This document shows positions 1 to 5,947 of a stretch of 15,552 nucleotides of DNA, in pieces. This stretch comes from Ruminococcaceae bacterium UBA1320 (GTDB lineage Bacteria > Bacillota > Clostridia > Oscillospirales > Ethanoligenentaceae). Where the stretch lies: contig DBTI01000114.1 in the NCBI GenBank assembly GCA_002306975.1, positions 53,403 through 68,954 of the forward strand, in the 5' to 3' direction. Under the pieces are notes generated by a model, which had not been told where the DNA came from, did no database searches, and was given only the letters and a program-made list of their open reading frames with translations. Both the position numbers and the translations under genes were made by a program. Within the stretch, counting starts at the first letter, position 1. The number at the start of each line of letters is the position of its first letter.

Positions 1-262
1 CGCTGATATAGCGCTTGGTCTGCCATGTGTCGTAGGTGCATCCGATCGGGCCATGGCATAGATGGATTACATCCTTCATCGGAGTACCGATAACGTGTTT
101 GGCTCCACAAAAGGCGCACCCGCGTTCGGAAATGGAACCCGGAATCGTGTTAAGGTAACCGAGGGGCAGACAGGATGTCAGATCCTCTCCGACCCCTTTA
201 TCCACAGCGTGCTGCGCCCTTTCGGGAATGCATTCACTGCATTTAAACTGATGATACGGCAT
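1..262 (-). CDS. anfD: Iron-only nitrogenase catalytic alpha subunit AnfD, N-terminal part (cut by window edge)
   Basis: Only the first 87 residues are in the window. They begin MPYHQFKCSECIPER and continue through GYLNTIPGSISERGC, CGAKHVIGTPMKDVIH and GCTYDTWQTKRYIS. From memory of the families, HVIGTPMKDVIH is typical of AnfD rather than of molybdenum NifD or vanadium VnfD. Cys49 (ERGC) and Cys75 (GPIGC) are 26 residues apart, like NifD Cys62 and Cys88, which bind the P-cluster. AnfD carries the FeFe cofactor and, with AnfK and AnfG, reduces N2 using electrons from AnfH. The ATG at 262 is preceded by GGGAGGA with 8 nt spacing. It lies 81 nt after nifI2, so it is probably in the same transcript. 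anfG and anfK should follow beyond position 1. The AnfD assignment is strong; VnfD is the main alternative. Confidence 0.93.
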   Translation of the reverse strand, partial: MPYHQFKCSECIPERAQHAVDKGVGEDLTSCLPLGYLNTIPGSISERGCAFCGAKHVIGTPMKDVIHLCHGPIGCTYDTWQTKRYIS

Positions 263-343
263 ATTCTGTTCCTCCCTGTTTGCGAAATTCAACTCGGCAG
301 CATTGCCACATAGTCTATGGCGACTTAAATTAAATTAGAGGGA

Positions 344-715
344 TCAGTGCAACGCTGAAGTGCCTGTGTCTCCCGTACGCACGCGGATAGCATCGTCAAT
401 AGGGCAGACAAAAATTTTTCCGTCACCTACCTGCCCGCTTTGATTGGCTTTTACGATCGCTTTAATCACCGAATCTTCCATATCATCGTCAACCACGACA
501 GAAACGAAGCGTTTCGGGATGAACTGCATGCCGGCATTTATGCCCTCCGCAAGCACGGAGGGATCGACTTCATAGGATATCTCTCCGGCGATGCCGCGCT
601 GTTTTCCCCGCCCAAGCACCGCTGATACGGTGATTCCCGGAAAACCCAGGGCAGCCAATGCGTTCTTAGTAGCTGTAACTCTTTTCGGTCGAATAATCGC
701 AATTATCTCCTTCAT
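344..715 (-). CDS. nifI2: Nitrogenase-regulating PII-like protein NifI2
   Basis: This 123-residue PII-superfamily protein starts MKEIIAIIRPKR. It has the NifI-type GRGKQRGI before the T-loop, FIPKRFVSVVVDD, and the PII C-terminal signature GQVGDGKIFV followed by IRVRTGDTG. There is no recognisable uridylylation Tyr of GlnB type in the T-loop. In methanogens, NifI1 and NifI2 form a hetero-oligomer that binds dinitrogenase and blocks Fe-protein docking; 2-oxoglutarate and ATP relieve the block. The ATG at 715 was chosen because it aligns with the family start and is preceded by AGGGAGAGGA; the in-frame ATG at 733 overlaps that ribosome binding site. nifI1 ends 36 nt upstream. It presumably controls the Anf enzyme encoded around it. 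Confidence 0.92.
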   Translation of the reverse strand: MKEIIAIIRPKRVTATKNALAALGFPGITVSAVLGRGKQRGIAGEISYEVDPSVLAEGINAGMQFIPKRFVSVVVDDDMEDSVIKAIVKANQSGQVGDGKIFVCPIDDAIRVRTGDTGTSALH

Positions 716-751
716 TGGATCCTCTCCCTTCATTTTGTCGATTCTGTCTCT

Positions 752-1069
752 TTATAGCCCAGAATCGCCGGTGCGAACCGTCACGGCCTTCTCTACGGTG
801 CTTACAAATATCTTTCCGTCTCCAAAGTTGCCCGTGTAGGCGTTTGATTTGATTACGTCGATCACTTCATCGACATCGGTGTCTTCCACGACCATCAGGA
901 TCATTAGCTTTGGCAGTTCATCGTAATGAATAGATCCGATCTTAATGCCATTCTGCTTCCCACGGCCGAACACATTGATTTTCGTTAATGAATAAAAACC
1001 GGCCGCTGCGAGACCGTCTGTAACACTTTCCGCATTTTCAGGCCGTACGATGGCTCTTATTATTTTCAT
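752..1069 (-). CDS. nifI1: Nitrogenase-regulating PII-like protein NifI1
   Basis: This 105-residue PII-like protein starts MKIIRAIVRPENAE. It has GRGKQNGI at the start of the T-loop, MILMVVEDTDV, and the PII signature TGNFGDGKIFV followed by VTVRTGDSG. It is the partner of NifI2 in ammonium switch-off of nitrogenase and is shorter than NifI2, as usual. The ATG at 1069 fits the family start and has AAGGA about 7 nt upstream. Two in-frame starts at 1090 (ATG) and 1093 (TTG) lie in or before that ribosome binding site. It follows anfH after an 83-nt gap and precedes nifI2 by 36 nt. The H-I1-I2-D order is the one known from archaeal and anaerobic bacterial nif operons. Confidence 0.92.
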   Translation of the reverse strand: MKIIRAIVRPENAESVTDGLAAAGFYSLTKINVFGRGKQNGIKIGSIHYDELPKLMILMVVEDTDVDEVIDVIKSNAYTGNFGDGKIFVSTVEKAVTVRTGDSGL

Positions 1070-1152
1070 GAAATGCTTCCTTCTCTCCATCAAAAAATAG
1101 GATCACCGGTGTTGCTTTTTTCTTTCTTTTATAATCGTGAACACCGCTGATG

Positions 1153-1980
1153 TTAATCCATAAGACCGTATCTTGCCACCATTTTTTCAAGCGCAGACAT
1201 ATCAAGAGGCTTTGGAATTACGAACATTTCATTCTCGATAATTTTGCGTGCAAGTTCACCGTATTCTTTTGCCTGATTGCAGGTATCGTCGTATTCTATA
1301 ACCGTTTTACGGTTGAACTCCGCCTTTTGAACGATATTGTCGCGGGGTACAAAATGAATCATCTGGGTTCCGATCGCTTTGGTGAATTCATCCATTAACT
1401 CAAGCTCATTGTCAACCTTGCGGCTGTTGCAGATGATGCCGCCCAGACGGACGCCGCTCTGGTTGGCGTATTTCAGAAGTCCACGGCAGATATTGTTGGC
1501 CGCGTAGATCGCCATCATTTCACCCGAAGCGACAATGTAAACTTCTTTAGCTTTGCCGTCGCGGATCGGCATTGCAAAACCGCCGCAGACAACGTCGCCG
1601 AGAACATCAAAATGAACAAAATCAAGATCGTCCGAATAAGCGCCCTGCTCTTCCATAAGGTTGATGGCAGTAATGACACCGCGTCCGGCGCAGCCGACAC
1701 CCGGTTCCGGGCCGCCGGATTCCACACACTGGATTCCTTCAAAGCCGCTTTTGATTACTTTATCCCTTGTGATTGCTTCTTCTCCCTCTTCTCTCATGGT
1801 GTCCATGATCGTATCCTGCGGCTTGCCGCCGAGAATCAAACGAGTGCAGTCAGCTTTGGGGTCGCAGCCATGGATGAATACCTTTTGTTTGTGAAAATGC
1901 GAAAGCGCCGCCGCTGTATTCTGCTGAGTCGTGGATTTTCCAATGCCGCCTTTACCGTAAAATGCTACTTTTCTAGTCAT
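1153..1980 (-). CDS. anfH: Iron-only nitrogenase reductase (Fe protein) AnfH
   Basis: This 275-residue protein has the same length as Azotobacter AnfH. The homodimer passes electrons one at a time to the AnfDGK component with ATP hydrolysis. The P-loop GKGGIGKST is at residues 9-17. The 4Fe-4S ligands are Cys97 (GVGCAGRG) and Cys132 (DVVCGGF). Arg100, the DraT ADP-ribosylation site in other bacteria, is present. The ending VIPKPLDMSALEKMVARYGLMD closely matches AnfH from memory, rather than typical NifH. Residue 45 is Cys in the DPKADCTR motif, where Azotobacter AnfH has Ser. The ATG at 1980 has GAAAGGGCGG about 6 nt upstream. A strong terminator hairpin lies just upstream (2019-2053), so expression may depend on readthrough. 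Confidence 0.95.
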   Translation of the reverse strand: MTRKVAFYGKGGIGKSTTQQNTAAALSHFHKQKVFIHGCDPKADCTRLILGGKPQDTIMDTMREEGEEAITRDKVIKSGFEGIQCVESGGPEPGVGCAGRGVITAINLMEEQGAYSDDLDFVHFDVLGDVVCGGFAMPIRDGKAKEVYIVASGEMMAIYAANNICRGLLKYANQSGVRLGGIICNSRKVDNELELMDEFTKAIGTQMIHFVPRDNIVQKAEFNRKTVIEYDDTCNQAKEYGELARKIIENEMFVIPKPLDMSALEKMVARYGLMD

Positions 1981-2018
1981 AATAACCGCCCTTTCAAATG
2001 CTGTTTACTATACAATCT

Positions 2019-2053
2019 AAAAAGCGCCATCGGTTTGAACCGATGACGCTTTT
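2019..2053 (-). terminator. Intrinsic terminator hairpin in the anfH leader
   Basis: Read on the minus strand, AAAAGCGTCATCGGT pairs with ACCGATGGCGCTTTT around a UCAA loop and runs into a T-rich tail (TTTTTAG). The stem is continuous only in minus-strand RNA: the pair between 2046 and 2027 is U-G there but a C/A mismatch on the plus strand. It could end the upstream regulator/kinase transcript. It may also act as an attenuator, because only 38 nt separate it from the anfH start codon. Confidence 0.8.
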
Positions 2054-2066
2054 CGCATGCCTGCCA

Positions 2067-2109
2067 AGAATCATCGGGGTTCATCCCCGTTGACGCTTTC
2101 CATGATTCT
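2067..2109 (-). other. Upstream leader stem-loop before the anfH terminator
   Basis: In minus-strand RNA, AGAAUCAU (2109-2102) pairs with AUGAUUCU (2074-2067). Inside it, CGGGG pairs with CCCCG around an AUGAA loop. A 12-nt bulge on the 5' side, GGAAAGCGUCAA, nearly repeats the 5' arm of the terminator that follows. The bulge could therefore pair with the terminator's 3' arm, giving a possible antiterminator. I do not recognise a named riboswitch class. The rest of the 1981-2224 gap is AT-rich, with no gene and no convincing consensus promoter. A lone TATAGT at 2007-2012 lacks a good -35. Confidence 0.5.
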
Positions 2110-2224
2110 AGTTTAACAGGCAAATGTAAAATTTAAAGGCTTGAATTCTTAACAGCAGTTAAACAATACTTTAAAAGTTTCTTATCAAATAAAATGTTAT
2201 ACAGAAATGCCACAATACCATGAA

Positions 2225-3358
2225 TTATTCTGTACATTCAGGAAGGGTGACAAAAAAAGTAGTTCCCTCATGCGGCTCGCTTTCCACCGATATTTTCCCG
2301 TAGTGCTGTTCTAGGATGGTTTTGCAGATATTAAGCCCAAGGCCGCTGTGGTTTTTTGCATCACACCGCCTGATGCCCTGATAAAACCGGGAAAACACAT
2401 TCTTTAACTCTTCCTTCGGGATGCCGCAGCCGGAATCGGAAACCGTGATGCGCAGACATTTTTCCTTTTCGTCGTAACCGGCATAAAGACCAATAGAGTC
2501 TCCGTCGCCCGTATAGCGGACCGCGTTGTCAATCAGGTTGTTCAAAACCTGAATGATGCGATTCGTATCCGCCAAAACCATCGGCAGCTCCCGATCCAGT
2601 GAAAAGGAAAAATACTGGCTCCGGTCATTGAAGATGAATTTTTGCTCCTCGCAAAAATCCGAGAGGGCGTTGTAAAGGTTAACCTTCCTGAGCTGAATCG
2701 AATGGGTCGATTCCAGCTTGGAAAGCTCGAACAGATCCCCGATGAGCTTGTTCAGAGCCAGGGCATTCATATAGATGCAGTTCACAATCTTTTTATAATC
2801 GGCTTCCCCCTGATATACGTTGTCGCGCAGAATTTCAGTAAACCCCAGGATTTTGGCGAGAGGGGAGCGAAGCTCATGGGATACGTTGGCAAACAGCTCT
2901 AAACGCATGCTTTCGTATTTCTGATGCTCCGTGACATCGATGCCCATTTCCAGCACCAGTTCCTCGCCATTTTCATCGACAAACGGATAATCGTAGACCC
3001 GGTAAGTCTTCCCCTTGCGGTTGTGTGCAATCCAGTACTGAGGCTGCTTGGTTTTGAATACTTTGAAGGTTTCACATTTCAGACACGGCGCATCCAGATC
3101 GTTCATCACCTTATAGCACGGTTTAGTTTCAATGTCTCCGTATAGCCGCTCAAACACCTTGTTGGCGTATCGAATGGAATAATCCTTTGCTTGCAGATAA
3201 ATATACGCCGGTATGCCGTCGACCAGTGAAAAAAGGAATTTTCTTTCTATTCGAAAACGCTCTTCCTCTTTTTTGAGCTGTAGTTCAAGCTCTTCGATTC
3301 TGTTTTCGAGCATTTCGACCGTAGGCGCTCCGAAAGTGCTTCTGTTTTCTGCTGCCAT
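2225..3358 (-). CDS. Soluble PAS-domain sensor histidine kinase with cysteine motif
   Basis: This 377-residue kinase has no membrane segment. It begins with a charged coiled coil (about residues 14-45), then a PAS domain (about 45-145). Within the PAS domain are Cys81, Cys92 and Cys95 (PCYKVMND, APCLKC). Similar Cys patterns occur in PAS domains of anaerobes and could sense redox state or bind a cofactor. The HisKA box is NVSHELRSP with His161. The ATPase domain has VLNNLIDNAVRY (N box), DSGCGIP (G1) and GLGLNI (G2). I chose the ATG at 3358 because AAAGGGGTG stands 6 nt upstream; the in-frame GTG at 3367 is part of that site. The gene follows its regulator by 16 nt. Its signal and targets are unknown. 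anfH lies next downstream, so a role in nitrogenase control is possible but only inferred. Confidence 0.88.
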   Translation of the reverse strand: MAAENRSTFGAPTVEMLENRIEELELQLKKEEERFRIERKFLFSLVDGIPAYIYLQAKDYSIRYANKVFERLYGDIETKPCYKVMNDLDAPCLKCETFKVFKTKQPQYWIAHNRKGKTYRVYDYPFVDENGEELVLEMGIDVTEHQKYESMRLELFANVSHELRSPLAKILGFTEILRDNVYQGEADYKKIVNCIYMNALALNKLIGDLFELSKLESTHSIQLRKVNLYNALSDFCEEQKFIFNDRSQYFSFSLDRELPMVLADTNRIIQVLNNLIDNAVRYTGDGDSIGLYAGYDEKEKCLRITVSDSGCGIPKEELKNVFSRFYQGIRRCDAKNHSGLGLNICKTILEQHYGKISVESEPHEGTTFFVTLPECTE

Positions 3359-3374
3359 CTTTTTCACCCCTTTG

Positions 3375-4085
3375 TTACTTTGCCTCGTATGTAGTAAATT
3401 TGTAGCCCACGCCCCAGACCGTCACAAGCATTTTTGGATTGTTCGGATCCGTTTCTATCTTCAGGCGCAAACGCCGGATATGGACCATAACGGTGCGCGT
3501 GTCACCGTTCGGATCGTAGCCCCATATCGCATCGTACAGAGATTCTTTGTCAAACACCCTGTTTTCATTCTTTGCAAGCAATGTCAGCAGATCAAATTCC
3601 TTTGCCGTGAGCGAAAGCGGTTTGTCGTAACAGAAGGCAGTACGCGACTCGGTGTCTATCATCAGCGAGCCGACAATCAGTGTGCCGCCCAAGGGTTTCT
3701 TCTGGTTGATGCTTTGCGCGATGTATTCGTTCCGTCTTATTTGTGCCTTTACGCGCGCGACCAGCTCATTAATACTGAACGGCTTTGTCAGAAAATCGTC
3801 GGCGCCAAGCCCCAGCCCCAGCACTTTATCCGATTCGTCGCCTTTCGCGCTGATGAGAATAATCGGAGTCTGAGAAACGCTGCGCAGGCGGTTGCAAACA
3901 TCCAACCCGTTCCCGTCAGGCAAAAAAATGTCGATAATGGCCAAGTCGACTTTTTGTTCATGAAACATTGCAATGCCGTCCTTTACAAACGAGGCGCAGA
4001 TTACTGAAAAGCCCTCTCGAACAAGGTAACTTTTGATAATCGACTGCACTTCCAGGTCATCATCAATAATCAATATATTTTTCAC
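3375..4085 (-). CDS. OmpR/PhoB-family response regulator
   Basis: This protein of about 236 residues has a receiver domain with the acidic pocket IIDDD, phospho-acceptor Asp52 (DLAIIDIFLPDG) and Lys101 (LTKPF). A winged-helix domain follows (LTAKEFDLLTLLAKNENRVF, TVMVHIRRLRLKIE, VWGVGYKF). It is the partner of the PAS kinase encoded 16 nt downstream. The GTG at 4085 is preferred because the receiver fold starts there and AAAGGGGGT lies 9-10 nt upstream. An ATG at 4115 would add ten unusual residues and put the ribosome binding site inside the gene. Targets are not evident from the sequence; autoregulation and control of anfH are both possible. Confidence 0.9.
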   Translation of the reverse strand: MKNILIIDDDLEVQSIIKSYLVREGFSVICASFVKDGIAMFHEQKVDLAIIDIFLPDGNGLDVCNRLRSVSQTPIILISAKGDESDKVLGLGLGADDFLTKPFSINELVARVKAQIRRNEYIAQSINQKKPLGGTLIVGSLMIDTESRTAFCYDKPLSLTAKEFDLLTLLAKNENRVFDKESLYDAIWGYDPNGDTRTVMVHIRRLRLKIETDPNNPKMLVTVWGVGYKFTTYEAK

Positions 4086-4154
4086 AGCGTCAATACCCCC
4101 TTTGTAAAAATCCATACAGGCAGTTCTTCCGTATTACAGTATTATGGAATATAA

Positions 4155-4185
4155 AAAGGCGCTTTGAATTTTTCAAAGCGCCTTT
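4155..4185 (-). terminator. Intrinsic terminator after the flavoprotein gene
   Basis: AAAGGCGCTTTGA and TCAAAGCGCCTTT form a 13-bp perfect stem with a 5-nt loop. On the minus strand it runs into TTTTTATATT. It lies 30 nt past the flavoprotein stop codon and separates that operon from the regulator/kinase operon. Confidence 0.88.
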
Positions 4186-4214
4186 GCCTACCGCAAAATA
4201 GCAATCAGTCGTAT

Positions 4215-4754
4215 TCATTCAGCGTTCCGTTTGCCAAACAGCCTGCCCTCATCTGCCGCATTTTCCTTAGCGGTAATTTCCAAAGCCCTGATCCGGTATA
4301 CAGAAACCGGATTGTTGTCAAGTGAAGAACGGTATTTTTCCATCAGTGTGGAGCTAAGCTTTTCTTTGTAATAGCCGGGAAGATATTTTTCAGCCACTTT
4401 TTGCAGCGCAGCGGCAGCTTCTTTGAAATCAGCCACCTTTTCCGCCGTCCCGAAAAGCATAACGCTGAAATATGAAGTATCCGCATGGCAGGGAACGGGA
4501 TCTGTCACTGTGCCATATTCCTCGTAAACAGTGAAGCAGACTTTGGGGTTTTGTAAAAGCAGCCGTTCCTTTTTGCCCGAGCCCATGCCGTGGAAATAGA
4601 CGCAGCCATCGTGCCAGACAAAATTAACCGGAACGGCGTATGGGAAGTCGTCATCCGTCAGCCCGATGACGCCGATTCTTGCCAAGTCGAGAAACGCGTC
4701 GATTTTTTTTCTGTCGCTGCATTCCCTTTGCTTATAATGTATTTGATTTGTCAT
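4215..4754 (-). CDS. NimA-like flavin-binding protein, pyridoxamine 5'-phosphate oxidase fold
   Basis: This 179-residue protein belongs to the split-barrel flavoprotein group that includes nitroimidazole-resistance NimA. Recognisable segments are ARIGVIGLTDDDFPYAVPVN, the strand VYFHGMGSGKKERLLLQNPK, which usually contacts flavin phosphate, and VCFTVYEE. Such proteins bind FMN or F420-like cofactors and reduce small molecules; the real substrate here is unknown. A substrate-specific C-terminal arm (about residues 125-179) is charged. Its ATG overlaps the amidotransferase stop codon as ATGA, so the two proteins are translationally coupled. A ribosome binding site is not obvious, consistent with coupling. 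Confidence 0.85.
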   Translation of the reverse strand: MTNQIHYKQRECSDRKKIDAFLDLARIGVIGLTDDDFPYAVPVNFVWHDGCVYFHGMGSGKKERLLLQNPKVCFTVYEEYGTVTDPVPCHADTSYFSVMLFGTAEKVADFKEAAAALQKVAEKYLPGYYKEKLSSTLMEKYRSSLDNNPVSVYRIRALEITAKENAADEGRLFGKRNAE

Positions 4755-5464
4755 AATGCGCCCTCCGTTTCCATCTTTTCAAGCGTTGTAAGGAATCTGT
4801 ACATCAGCGAATTGCACTGTGCGATATATTCCCGGTGGGCGAGCACTTCTTCCGGTGTCTGCACATATGGGCCGGGGATCATTTCTTCCTTGCAGTTTTC
4901 GATCAGGCTCTGTATGATCTGCGGCGTATTTTCCAGATGGAACTGAAAGCCGAACACACGATTGTTATAAATAAAGGCCTGATGGCCGCACGCCTCGCTT
5001 TGCGCGATGCATTCGGCTTCCTCCGGCAGTGCGCTGAAGGTGTCGCCGTGCCACTGAAAAACCTTTGGCTCCGGCGGAAAGAATGAAAACAGCGGATTTT
5101 TTCTTGCCTGCTCACTCAATGTCACCGGCAGCCATCCCATCTCCGCATGCGGGTTTTTACTCACTCTGCCGCCGATCGCGTCGGCAATGAGCTGGCCGCC
5201 GAGACAGAGACCGATGACAACCTTGCCCTGTGCTATGGTCTTACGTAAAAACTGTTTCTCCGGGCGGAGCCAGGGGTATTGTTCCTCTTCATAGATATTC
5301 ATCGGCCCGCCCATGACAATCAGCCAGTCAAACTCATCCTGCTCCGGCATTTTCTCGCCTTTGTACAATTGGGTATCCGTTACGGTATGATGATTTACTT
5401 TTGCCCATTCGAGTATACTGCCGGGATTTTCGAAAGGAACGTGCTGTAAGTAATGAATTTTCAT
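4751..5464 (-). CDS. Class I glutamine amidotransferase (GuaA-like domain protein)
   Basis: This 237-residue stand-alone GATase1 domain has all the catalytic parts. The nucleophile is Cys87 in GLCLGGQLIA, and His176 and Glu178 are in FGFQFHLE. The oxyanion region MGGPMNIYEEE is near residue 51. It should release ammonia from glutamine or cleave a gamma-glutamyl amide. Family members without a synthetase domain are often annotated GMP synthase-like, but the sequence does not show an acceptor. The sequence before the ATG at 5464 has only a weak purine stretch (AAAAGAG). It is first in a two-gene operon with the NimA-like flavoprotein and is probably transcribed from the promoter at 5731-5759. 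Confidence 0.88.
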   Translation of the reverse strand: MKIHYLQHVPFENPGSILEWAKVNHHTVTDTQLYKGEKMPEQDEFDWLIVMGGPMNIYEEEQYPWLRPEKQFLRKTIAQGKVVIGLCLGGQLIADAIGGRVSKNPHAEMGWLPVTLSEQARKNPLFSFFPPEPKVFQWHGDTFSALPEEAECIAQSEACGHQAFIYNNRVFGFQFHLENTPQIIQSLIENCKEEMIPGPYVQTPEEVLAHREYIAQCNSLMYRFLTTLEKMETEGAL

Positions 5465-5730
5465 TTTTTTCTGCTCTTTTCATGAAATAATTAACGGCAA
5501 ACCACAGCTTTTAATGTACTGCCGAACCGGTAGTTCCATCTTACTATGAAAAGTTTAACTTTTTCATAAATAAAACAAAACGATTCCTTAACTATTTCAT
5601 AAAAATAAATTCGGGCAGTTTTCCTTTTCTGTTTCATCTACGCAGGATTACTTTAAGACCAGAAAGATAAATAGCTTTCAATCAGTCGGCTATTTTAGCA
5701 TAATGGACGAAATATAACCCATTAATTTGT
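5465..5730 (-). other. Long AT-rich leader before the amidotransferase gene
   Basis: About 260 nt lie between a consensus promoter and the amidotransferase start. The leader contains an inverted repeat (TATGAAAAGTT and AACTTTTTCATA, 5545-5568). It also contains an open frame of 48 codons (5637-5491, ATG to TAA) that encodes a Lys/Arg- and aromatic-rich peptide but has no clear ribosome binding site. I see no named riboswitch. Confidence 0.35.
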
Positions 5731-5759
5731 ATTATATATTATCTATACTCCGGTGTCAA
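5731..5759 (-). promoter_or_regulatory. Consensus sigma-A promoter for the amidotransferase/flavoprotein operon
   Basis: On the minus strand TTGACA (5759-5754) is followed by exactly 17 nt and TATAAT (5736-5731). Both hexamers are perfect. The nearest downstream gene on that strand is the amidotransferase at 5464. Confidence 0.8.
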
Positions 5760-5781
5760 ATATGAGCGGCTGCATAGTTTA

Positions 5782-5840
5782 AGAAAAGAGGGCTGCCTCG
5801 AATGACTTCATAAAAGTCATTTTGAGACAGCCCTTCTTCT
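5782..5840 (-). terminator. Long imperfect hairpin, probable terminator after the SGNH gene
   Basis: AGAAAAGAGGGCTGCCTC and its near complement, with inner arms AATGACTT and AAGTCATT, form a stem of roughly 27 bp around a short loop. On the minus strand it ends in CTCTTTTCTT. It lies about 110 nt past the SGNH stop codon and just upstream of the promoter at 5759. The T tract is interrupted, so a small repeat element with terminator activity is the alternative. Confidence 0.55.
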
Positions 5841-5947
5841 GTAAATGATCGAGCCTGGTCCTGTTCAACTATGGAAATATCCAGTGACATAAAAATATAG
5901 ATATTAAAAAAATCTATTCTTGTAATAGGTAAGCCATTGTATTTTTA

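Noticed and set aside
1612..2046. Open frame of 144 codons on the plus strand
   Set aside because: It is antisense to anfH and its leader; it shows no family signature and no ribosome binding site.
2019..2109. ANTAR-type dual hairpin or Moco riboswitch before anfH
   Set aside because: The loops (AUGAA and UCAA) are not hexaloops with the A1/G4 pattern of ANTAR targets, and I could not match the conserved core of the Moco RNA.
3213..4007. Open frame of 264 codons on the plus strand
   Set aside because: It lies antisense to the kinase and regulator genes, which have complete domain motifs, and its translation is low-complexity and Cys/Phe-rich with no family resemblance.
5491..5637. 48-codon open frame in the amidotransferase leader
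   Set aside because: No ribosome binding site, and the peptide has no recognisable family. Not listed as a gene, only noted in the leader entry.
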